Shown here: in pieces, positions 1 through 5,051 of the stretch | How positions within the stretch are numbered: the first letter of the stretch is position 1 | Layout: the number at the start of each line of letters is the position of its first letter | From: Tidjanibacter sp. | GTDB lineage: Bacteria > Bacteroidota > Bacteroidia > Bacteroidales > Rikenellaceae | NCBI GenBank assembly: GCA_017547065.1 | Contig: JAFYRC010000261.1 | Coordinates: 1-5,401 of the forward strand | Length of the DNA stretch: 5,401 nt | Direction of reading: 5' to 3' | Translations under genes and position numbers: made by a program | The notes under the pieces: model-generated | The model's input: the letters and a program-made list of their open reading frames with translations, nothing else | The model's database searches: none | Told to the model about the DNA's origin: nothing

Positions 1-420
1 CGAGCCCACCAAAATCATCAGAAATACCGAGAAGTAGCGCATCACAACCTTTGTGCCGCCACCAAGGTACTTGCCCACAATCTCGGGCAAGCTCAAACCG
101 CCGTTACGGAGCGAAATAACGCCCGATAGAAGGTCGTGCATTGCACCAAAGAAGATGCCACCTAGTGTGATCCACACGAAGGCTACGGGGCCGTAGGCTG
201 CGCCAAGCAGTGCGCCAAAGATGGGACCAAGGCCCGCAATGTTGAGCAACTGAATAAGAAATGTTTTCCAGCGGGGCAACGGGAGGTAGTCCACTCCGTC
301 GTACATCGTTTTGGAGGGAACGTCCGTGGTGTTGCGAATTCCTGCCACTTTACACAGCACGCGGCCATAGGTGAAATATGCCACCACAAGCAGCACAAGG
401 CACACAAGGAAGGTTATCAT
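1..420 (-). CDS. cstA: CstA-family carbon starvation / peptide-pyruvate transporter, N-terminal part (cut by window edge)
   Basis: The reading frame starts with ATG at 420-418 and stays open for 140 codons to the left edge, so only the N-terminus is present. CstA-family proteins are inner-membrane transporters induced in carbon starvation; characterised members take up peptides or pyruvate. Family hallmarks visible here are DGVDYLP (residues 41-47), AGLGPIFGALLGAAYGP (62-78), GAMHDLL (92-98) and SLRNGGLSLPE (103-113). Hydrophobic segments lie at about 2-18, 54-74, 79-97 and from about 126 onward. The short N-terminus, with DGxDY already at residue 41, fits the shorter CstA form common in Bacteroidota rather than the longer E. 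coli CstA. It begins 53 bp after the glmM stop. I see no promoter or hairpin terminator in that gap, only A-rich sequence before the ATG, so cotranscription with glmM is likely. Substrate cannot be decided from this fragment. Confidence 0.93.
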   Translation of the reverse strand, partial: MITFLVCLVLLVVAYFTYGRVLCKVAGIRNTTDVPSKTMYDGVDYLPLPRWKTFLIQLLNIAGLGPIFGALLGAAYGPVAFVWITLGGIFFGAMHDLLSGVISLRNGGLSLPEIVGKYLGGGTKVVMRYFSVFLMILVGS

Positions 421-473
421 AGTCGGTCTTTTTTTATTAGTTGTTCGGGTTAGGGGTGGAGAAATTGAATGGG

Positions 474-1868
474 TTAGTTGCCCTTGACAATCTCGCCAAT
501 CTCGTTCATAATACCACGAGCCAAGCGCTCGGCCGAATCCTCATCACGGCTCTCGGAGTAGATGCGGATGATGGGCTCGGTGTTGCTCTTGCGGAGGTGT
601 ACCCACTCGGTGGGGAAGTCGATCTTCACGCCGTCGATATCGGTCACATTGTAGTCTGTGTAGCGATTGAACATAATGGCGAGCACCTTGTCGACGTCAA
701 TCTCGGGGGTGAGCTGAATCTTGTTTTTCGAGATGTGATACTGGGGGTAGGAAGCCTTTAGCTCGCTCATGCGGCAACCTTTGTGGGCCAACAGCGAGAG
801 GAAGAGGGCCACACCCACGAGGGCGTCACGGCCATAGTGGGACTCGGGATAGATAACACCACCGTTACCCTCGCCACCAATCACAGCGCCAACCTCTTTC
901 ATCTTGGCCACCACATTTACCTCGCCCACGGCTGCGGCTGCATAGGAGCCTCCGTGCTGCTCGGTAACATCACGTAGTGCTCGACTCGACGAGAGGTTTG
1001 ACACGGTGTTGCCACCGCCCTGCAACGAGAGGATATAGTCGGCACAAGCCACAAGAGTGTATTCCTCGCCAAACATTTCGCCATCCTCACACACCAGAGC
1101 CAAGCGATCCACGTCGGGGTCAACAACCACACCGAGGTCGGCGTGTTCCCTGGCCACCACACTGCAAATCTCCGTAAGGTTGGCAGGGATAGGCTCGGGG
1201 TTGTGGGCAAAGTTACCCGTAGGCTCGCAGTTGAGTCGGATGACCTCTGCGCCAAGTTCCTCGAGCAGGTCGGGAATAACAGTACCGCCCACCGAGTTTA
1301 CGGCGTCCACAACCACCTTAAAACGTTTGGCCTTGATGGCCTCTACGTCCACAGCGGGAAGGGCCAACACACTCTCGATGTGCTCACGGTTGAAGTCCAC
1401 ACGCTCCACAATGTGGCCAATGTGGTCAATCTCGGGGAAGTTCCACGAAGCATCCTCAGCATAGGCAAGTACCCTTTTACCCTCTGCATCGGAGAGGAAT
1501 TCGCCGGCCGAACCGAGCAATTTGAGGGCGTTCCACTGCTTGGGGTTGTGGGATGCGGTGAGGATAATACCGCCATGGGCCCCACGGCTTGTTACGGCCA
1601 ACTCCGTACCAGGAGTGGTGCACAATCCGAGCGCCACAACGTCCACACCACAGCCGAGCAGAGTGCCGACAACAATGTTCTCAACCATCTCGCCGGAGAG
1701 CCTTGCATCACGACCCACAACAATTTTGAGCTTCTCGCCGGGGTGCTGCTCGCCAATGAGGCGAACATAGGCAGTCACAAACTTAACAATGTCGATGGGG
1801 GTGAGGTTATCTCCCTGGGTGCCACCAATGGTGCCACGGATTCCGGAAATTGATTTAATAAGTGTCAT
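474..1868 (-). CDS. glmM: Phosphohexomutase: phosphoglucosamine mutase / phosphoglucomutase-phosphomannomutase
   Basis: This 464-residue cytoplasmic enzyme of the alpha-D-phosphohexomutase superfamily has normal length and looks intact. It interconverts sugar 1- and 6-phosphates through a phosphoserine. Visible motifs are the active-site loop TASHNP at 104-109 (phosphoserine S106), the Mg-binding DPDVDR loop at 250-255, the sugar-binding loop GEGNGG at 332-337, and the phosphate-binding RKSNTEP at 426-432. The four domains follow in the usual order. GlmM (glucosamine-phosphate, feeding UDP-GlcNAc and peptidoglycan) is the usual label for Bacteroidota homologues. However, the GEGNGG loop resembles the archaeal-type branch rather than the E. 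coli GlmM loop, so a phosphoglucomutase or phosphomannomutase role, or mixed specificity, is possible. The start MTLIKSISGIRGT matches the expected N-terminus, where SGIRG is the conserved first strand and loop. It has its own likely promoter upstream and is followed by cstA. Confidence 0.93.
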   Translation of the reverse strand: MTLIKSISGIRGTIGGTQGDNLTPIDIVKFVTAYVRLIGEQHPGEKLKIVVGRDARLSGEMVENIVVGTLLGCGVDVVALGLCTTPGTELAVTSRGAHGGIILTASHNPKQWNALKLLGSAGEFLSDAEGKRVLAYAEDASWNFPEIDHIGHIVERVDFNREHIESVLALPAVDVEAIKAKRFKVVVDAVNSVGGTVIPDLLEELGAEVIRLNCEPTGNFAHNPEPIPANLTEICSVVAREHADLGVVVDPDVDRLALVCEDGEMFGEEYTLVACADYILSLQGGGNTVSNLSSSRALRDVTEQHGGSYAAAAVGEVNVVAKMKEVGAVIGGEGNGGVIYPESHYGRDALVGVALFLSLLAHKGCRMSELKASYPQYHISKNKIQLTPEIDVDKVLAIMFNRYTDYNVTDIDGVKIDFPTEWVHLRKSNTEPIIRIYSESRDEDSAERLARGIMNEIGEIVKGN

Positions 1869-1896
1869 CCTATTCTGAGTTCTTTCGTGTGATTCT

Positions 1897-1920
1897 ACTA
1901 TTTATCTTCACAAAAATAGT
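1897..1920. repeat. Inverted repeat over the candidate glmM -7 element
   Basis: ACTATTT at 1897-1903 is a perfect inverted copy of AAATAGT at 1914-1920, with a 10-base spacer. It overlaps the proposed -7 element and start site, so it could be an operator. Because it is very AT-rich, chance is also plausible. Confidence 0.35.
1911..1918 (-). promoter_or_regulatory. Candidate Bacteroidota -7 promoter element of glmM
   Basis: Read on the minus strand this is TATTTTTG, an exact match to the Bacteroidota primary-sigma -7 consensus TAnnTTTG. It lies about 42 bp before the glmM ATG, which would give a short AT-rich leader of roughly 35-40 nt. No clean TTTG is found at the expected -33 distance, so the site may be weak or depend on an activator. 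It is the best promoter match in the window. Confidence 0.45.
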
Positions 1921-1934
1921 ATTTTTTCCGAAAA

Positions 1935-1953
1935 GTGTGCGAGAAGTGCACAC
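1935..1953. promoter_or_regulatory. Palindrome upstream of glmM, possible operator
   Basis: GTGTGC (1935-1940) and GCACAC (1948-1953) form a perfect 6-bp inverted repeat around a 7-base spacer. Relative to the proposed glmM start site it falls at about -30 to -48, where it would overlap the -33 region. This geometry fits a dimeric regulator site, but no regulator is identified and no second copy was seen in the window. Confidence 0.35.
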
Positions 1954-1989
1954 AAAAAGCGGACAAATAGACTCTGTTTTGCCATAAAA

Positions 1990-2033
1990 TCCAAAAAACA
2001 AAAAGACCCTCAATCTCTCGATTGAAGGTCTTT
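1990..2033 (-). terminator. Strong rho-independent terminator after the pullulanase gene
   Basis: A long hairpin is formed by AAAGACC (2002-2008) with GGTCTTT (2027-2033), then one C/A mismatch, then TCAATC with GATTGA (2010-2015 / 2020-2025) around a 4-base loop. On the minus strand the stem runs straight into TTTTTGTTTTTT, a classic U-tract. No such tract follows on the plus strand, so it acts in one direction. It lies about 70 bp after the pullulanase stop and separates that gene from glmM. Confidence 0.9.
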
Positions 2034-2044
2034 GCCTTGTTGTT

Positions 2045-2066
2045 GTGGTGACCAGATTGACACCAC
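2045..2066 (-). repeat. Small stem-loop in the pullulanase 3' untranslated region
   Basis: GTGGTG (2045-2050) and CACCAC (2061-2066) form a perfect 6-bp stem with a 10-base loop. It lies between the pullulanase stop and the terminator, so the transcript would end in two successive hairpins. It has no U-tract of its own. It could stabilise the mRNA 3' end or be incidental. Confidence 0.4.
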
Positions 2067-2101
2067 GCCCTTGTGGTTTATTTGTATACGGGGATTTGAA
2101 C

Positions 2102-4108
2102 CTACTTGCGGAAGGCGATAAGGGCCGAGGTGCCGTGTACCCAGAACTCGCCACCACCAAAGGCACGGGGCTCGTCGAGCTGCATTTTGCCATCCTCGCA
2201 CACGATATTCCACTCGCCCACTGGAAGCTGTACATTCACGCCACCGCGGTTACCGTTCAGTACAACATAAACCTCGCTCCACTCGTCGCCCACGGCTGCG
2301 CCATTCAGGGTGTAAACCACGGTGCCCTCGGGCGAATCCACAAAGTGGAGGTTCTCTACAACCTGCTCGGTGGTGGCCATACGGAAGGCTGGGTGTTGGC
2401 GGCGCATCTGAATCAAGCCCTTATAGTAGGCAAACACGTCGGCATACTTAGCCTTGTGGCTCCAATCGATGCGGTTGATCTCATCGGGGAGGTTATAGGT
2501 GTTGCGGATGTGCTGTTTGGTGCGGTAGAGCTCCTCGCCACAGAAGATGAAGGGCACGCCCTGCGAAGTCATCACAATGGTCTGTGCCAAGAGGTCCATA
2601 CGCTTGCGCTGTGCGGGAGTCGCATCTTTGGCAACCATGTCAATCTTGTCCCTAAGGCACTCGTCGTCGTGGCACGAAACGTAGTTGATAACCTCCACGG
2701 GGTTGTTTGCGTAGGGTGCACCCGAGTAGTTCACCTTTGAGTAGTCAACCTGGGGGTGCTGGGTTGCGCCAACAACGCCAAACTTGATGCTCTCCTTCTG
2801 GCGCTGGGTAACCTTGCCGGTTGCAAAACCGCCCTCGCCGGCGCTCATCCACTCGCCACGGAGGCCGTCGCGAATATCATCACTAAACACAGCAATGCGG
2901 GGGAACTTCATACCATTGTGTTTCGAAGCCTGCTGCTCGGCGGGCAGGGGAGTGCTGCTTGCCATCCAACCCTCGCCGTAGACGAAGATGCCGGGGTTGA
3001 TCTTATCGAGCTCCTGGCGTACGGTATTCATGGTTTCGATGTCGTGGATGGCCATGAGGTCAAACCTGAAACCGTCGATGTGGAACTCGTTGGCCCAGTA
3101 TTTCACCGACTCCACGATGTAGTGGCGTACCATGGGGCGCTCCGATGCGGTCTCGTTACCGCAACCCGAAGCATTCGAGTAGTCGCCCTCCTCGGTCTGG
3201 CGGTAGTAGTAGCCGGGAACGGTGAGCGAGAAGTTCGACTCGTCGTTCACGAAGGTGTGGTTGTACACCACGTCCATAATCACGCCAATACCGGCCTCGT
3301 GCAGAGCCTGTACCATCTGTTTCATCTCACGGATACGCACCTCGGGAGCGAAGGGGTTGGTTGAGTAGCCACCCTCGGGCACGTTGTAGTTCTTGGGATC
3401 GTAGCCCCAGTTGTAGTTACCCTGCTCCAAGTGGGCCTCGTCAATCGAGCCGTAGTCGTAGGAGGGGAGGATGTGAACGTGGGTGATACCAAGCTCTTTG
3501 AGGTGGTCGATACCGCTGGCAAGACCCTCGGGAGTGAGGGTGCCTTTCTCGGTCAGTGCCAGGAACTTACCTTTGTTGGTAATGCCGCTGTTGTCGCTGA
3601 TGGAGAAGTCGCGGTGGTGCATCTCATAGATTACGATGTCGGTGTAGTTCTTCACCTCAACGTGCTTGTCCTCAGCCCAGCCCTCGGGGTTGGTGTCGGC
3701 CAGGTCGATGATGGCGGCGCGGAGGCCGTTTACGCCCACAGCCTTGTTCCACACACCGGGAGTCTCGCTGAGGGTTTTACCCTCGGTGGTCACCTGGAAG
3801 GTGTAGAACTGACCTTTGCGGTCGCCTTTGAGGGTTGCGCTCCAAGTACCCTTTGCGCCACGCTCCATCTGGATGGTTTCGATAGCCTCGCTCTCGGAGC
3901 CCTGGTCATAGACGTTGAGCTGTACACAGTCGGCCGAGGGGGCCCAAAGTTTGATGGTGGAAGCCTGGGGAGTGTAGGTCAGGCCGAGGTCGCCTTTGGT
4001 GTAGGCGGGGTAGGAGGCGAAGTCGCCAACGGTCACATTGTTCTGATTGTTACAAGACATAACTGTAAGGAGTCCGGCCGCAATGGCGAGGACAAAAGGT
4101 TTTTTCAT
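2102..4108 (-). CDS. pulA: Type I pullulanase (GH13), predicted lipoprotein
   Basis: This 668-residue debranching enzyme hydrolyses alpha-1,6 bonds in pullulan and branched starch or glycogen fragments. Its order is a lipoprotein signal (1-18, Cys19), a CBM48-like N-terminal beta domain (about 41-125), a GH13 barrel (about 157-575) and a C-terminal beta domain (about 585-668). The type I pullulanase signature YNWGYDP is at 232-238. GH13 region I is DVVYNH (279-284). Region II is GFRFD, with nucleophile D350, followed by the family-typical HDIETMN. Region III is YGEG with acid E379. Region IV is SCHDD with D481. The start at 4108 (MKKPF) gives a proper signal peptide; in-frame ATGs at 4129 and 4156 would add 7 or 16 residues. 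No starch-binding SusC/SusD partner is seen nearby. It follows the LytTR regulator after 175 bp and ends at a strong terminator, so it is probably transcribed as a single gene. Confidence 0.95.
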   Translation of the reverse strand: MKKPFVLAIAAGLLTVMSCNNQNNVTVGDFASYPAYTKGDLGLTYTPQASTIKLWAPSADCVQLNVYDQGSESEAIETIQMERGAKGTWSATLKGDRKGQFYTFQVTTEGKTLSETPGVWNKAVGVNGLRAAIIDLADTNPEGWAEDKHVEVKNYTDIVIYEMHHRDFSISDNSGITNKGKFLALTEKGTLTPEGLASGIDHLKELGITHVHILPSYDYGSIDEAHLEQGNYNWGYDPKNYNVPEGGYSTNPFAPEVRIREMKQMVQALHEAGIGVIMDVVYNHTFVNDESNFSLTVPGYYYRQTEEGDYSNASGCGNETASERPMVRHYIVESVKYWANEFHIDGFRFDLMAIHDIETMNTVRQELDKINPGIFVYGEGWMASSTPLPAEQQASKHNGMKFPRIAVFSDDIRDGLRGEWMSAGEGGFATGKVTQRQKESIKFGVVGATQHPQVDYSKVNYSGAPYANNPVEVINYVSCHDDECLRDKIDMVAKDATPAQRKRMDLLAQTIVMTSQGVPFIFCGEELYRTKQHIRNTYNLPDEINRIDWSHKAKYADVFAYYKGLIQMRRQHPAFRMATTEQVVENLHFVDSPEGTVVYTLNGAAVGDEWSEVYVVLNGNRGGVNVQLPVGEWNIVCEDGKMQLDEPRAFGGGEFWVHGTSALIAFRK
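4052..4108 (-). other. Lipoprotein signal peptide of the pullulanase
   Basis: The N-terminus has a basic start (MKK), a hydrophobic core (residues 5-16) and a lipobox-like VMSC with lipidation at Cys19 (codon 4052-4054). Methionine at -2 is unusual, but V at -3 and S at -1 fit. The mature protein begins CNNQNN, without the acidic stretch that directs Bacteroidota lipoproteins to the cell surface. Attachment facing the periplasm is therefore inferred. Confidence 0.8.
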
Positions 4109-4152
4109 ATTGATTTTGTATTTGGTCATTGCGTTTGTTTTGCGTGTACCAC

Positions 4153-4185
4153 GCAAGGTAGTGGTTTTTTCTCAAACGACACAAA
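4153..4185 (-). promoter_or_regulatory. Weak candidate promoter of the pullulanase gene
   Basis: On the minus strand a TTTG (4185-4182) precedes TACCTTGC (4160-4153) by 21 bp. This is the right layout for a Bacteroidota promoter, but the -7 box matches TAnnTTTG only partly. It would place the start site roughly 40 bp before the ATG at 4108. The poor -7 match would suit an activator-dependent promoter, but this is an inference. Confidence 0.25.
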
Positions 4186-4270
4186 CCCATCTGGACGAGG
4201 TGGGGTTTTTGTACGACAAATGGCTTGATAGGGTGGACGAGCCATTGTGCGCATCCACCCATCACAAACC
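4180..4270. repeat. Cluster of short repeated words upstream of the pullulanase
   Basis: Three exact words each occur twice here, read on the plus strand. CACAAACC is at 4180-4187 and 4263-4270. ACCCATC is at 4185-4191 and 4257-4263. TGGACGAG is at 4192-4199 and 4234-4241, exactly 42 bp apart, which is close to four helical turns. LytTR regulators bind pairs of short direct repeats, and such a regulator is encoded next door. The words do not obviously match the known LytTR consensus, and each alone could be chance. Confidence 0.35.
4216..4260 (-). other. Interleaved inverted repeats, possible pseudoknot or alternative hairpins
   Basis: Stem 1 pairs ACAAATGGCT (4216-4225) with AGCCATTGT (4240-4248), nine pairs with one bulged A. 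Stem 2 pairs GGGTGGA (4231-4237) with TCCACCC (4254-4260), seven perfect pairs. The 5' arm of stem 2 lies in the loop of stem 1 and its 3' arm lies outside, so together they have H-type pseudoknot topology; otherwise they are alternative hairpins. The segment lies just after the regulator stop and before the pullulanase. No U-tract follows, so it is not a standard terminator. Confidence 0.4.
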
Positions 4271-4283
4271 ATTTTTCAATGTT

Positions 4284-5051
4284 CTACTCGCCTCCGAGCC
4301 AATCCAAAAACTCGTTGGTACGCGAGCGTGACACAAACAAATCGTCCCTCTTGTTGCCTTTGAGTTGCACTTTCAGGCGCGAGCCAAAGTGTTTGCTCAC
4401 GAGCTGTATGGAGCCGAGAGCCACAATAAACGAGCGTCCGATACGGAAGAACTCCTCTGGGTTGATTTTATTCTCCACCATATCGAGCGAGTCGTCAATC
4501 ACATACTCGCGTCCCTCGGTGGTTACAATGTGAGAAGTTTTATTCTCGGAGTAGAAGAAAGATATATCGCTGGTTTTGATGAGGATAATCTTGTCGCCCA
4601 TCTTAACAACAAAGCGGTCTTTGTATTGCGACCTGGGGGCAGGAGGGAACATCTCTGCCAGCTTGGAGTAGTCGAAGGTGGCTTTGGGGCCCACGCCGAG
4701 CGAACGGCAGTGCTCCACGGCGCAACGCAATTCGTCGCTATCGAGGGGTTTGAGGAGGTAGTCTACCGAGTGCACCTTGAAGGCGTCGAGTGCATAACTA
4801 TCATAGGCAGTGGTGATTACCACCCTGCCACACACGTTGGTCTGTTTGAAGATGTCGAAGCAGAGGCCGTCGGAGAGTTGCACGTCCATAAACACCAGGT
4901 CGGCACCCTTGGGGTTTGCCTCAAACCAAGCCACAGCTTTGGCTACCGAGCCGATGCAACCAACAACGGTCAGGTCGGGTGCAATCTTCGAAAGAGCCCG
5001 TTTTAGGTTAATTTGCGAGGGGATCTCGTCTTCTATAATCAACACTCTCAT
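4284..5051 (-). CDS. LytTR-family response regulator
   Basis: This 255-residue cytoplasmic transcription regulator is complete. The receiver domain (about 1-120) shows the acidic pocket E7-D8-E9, phospho-acceptor D56 in VFMDVQL, the switch Thr T80/T81 in VVITTAYD, and K101 in the LLKPLD motif. After a linker (about 121-145), the LytTR DNA-binding domain spans about 146-252, with the typical FFRIGRSFIVAL segment at 201-212 and the closing SRSRTNEFLDWL. It is the regulator half of a two-component pair: its ATG overlaps the stop of the upstream histidine kinase by four bases (ATGA), so translation is probably coupled. LytTR regulators usually bind two short direct repeats upstream of few target genes. 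The adjacent pullulanase and the nearby cstA are possible targets, but nothing here proves it. It is similar in kind to BtsR/YpdB of enterobacteria; no specific gene name is justified. Confidence 0.95.
   Translation of the reverse strand: MRVLIIEDEIPSQINLKRALSKIAPDLTVVGCIGSVAKAVAWFEANPKGADLVFMDVQLSDGLCFDIFKQTNVCGRVVITTAYDSYALDAFKVHSVDYLLKPLDSDELRCAVEHCRSLGVGPKATFDYSKLAEMFPPAPRSQYKDRFVVKMGDKIILIKTSDISFFYSENKTSHIVTTEGREYVIDDSLDMVENKINPEEFFRIGRSFIVALGSIQLVSKHFGSRLKVQLKGNKRDDLFVSRSRTNEFLDWLGGE
5048..5051 (-). other. ATGA stop/start overlap of kinase and regulator
   Basis: On the minus strand the regulator ATG (5051-5049) shares bases with the kinase TGA (5050-5048). No Shine-Dalgarno-like sequence precedes the ATG. 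Translational coupling by re-initiation would keep the two partners in step and confirms that they form one operon. Confidence 0.9.

Noticed and set aside
437..480. Short direct repeats GGGTTAG (447-453, 471-477) and TTAGTTG (437-443, 474-480) between glmM and cstA.
   Set aside because: Low-complexity G/T words, partly inside the glmM stop region, with no paired structure or promoter around them. Chance is the simplest explanation.
1143..1853. Long plus-strand open frame (236 codons) opposite glmM, and similar ones at 441-761 and 1057-1464.
   Set aside because: They are exactly antisense to a clearly conserved enzyme, have no recognisable domain, and arise from the codon bias of the minus-strand gene.
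2092..2102. GGTTCAAATCC on the minus strand, resembling a tRNA T-arm, right at the pullulanase stop codon.
   Set aside because: The flanking bases (GTAGG before and CCCCG after the loop) pair at only two of five positions, and no anticodon arm, D-arm or matching acceptor stem precedes it, since that sequence is the pullulanase coding end. I treat it as a coincidence, although a short tRNA-end scar cannot be fully excluded.
2045..2740. Plus-strand open frames of 231, 202 and 265 codons opposite the pullulanase (2045-2740, 2756-3364, 3431-4228).
   Set aside because: No family resemblance, no promoter or plausible start context, and full overlap with the well-supported GH13 gene. They are shadows of its codon usage.
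4109..4156. Extended N-terminus of the pullulanase from upstream in-frame ATGs at 4156 or 4129.
   Set aside because: Starting at 4108 gives a compact MKK lipoprotein signal with Cys at residue 19. The longer versions add polar residues ahead of it, although the 4129 start cannot be strictly excluded.
4148..4170. ACCAC-N8-GTGGT followed by a T-run on the plus strand, resembling a terminator.
   Set aside because: The stem is only five pairs and no plus-strand gene precedes it. The T-run is more simply part of the AT-rich pullulanase promoter region.
4183..4208. Hairpin AAACCCA / TGGGGTTT as a possible terminator of the kinase-regulator operon.
   Set aside because: It needs a bulged G, is mostly weak pairs at its base, and is followed on the minus strand by GTGTCG rather than a U-tract.
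4365..5006. Plus-strand open frame of 213 codons opposite the LytTR regulator.
   Set aside because: Antisense to a complete and well-recognised response regulator, with no domain of its own.
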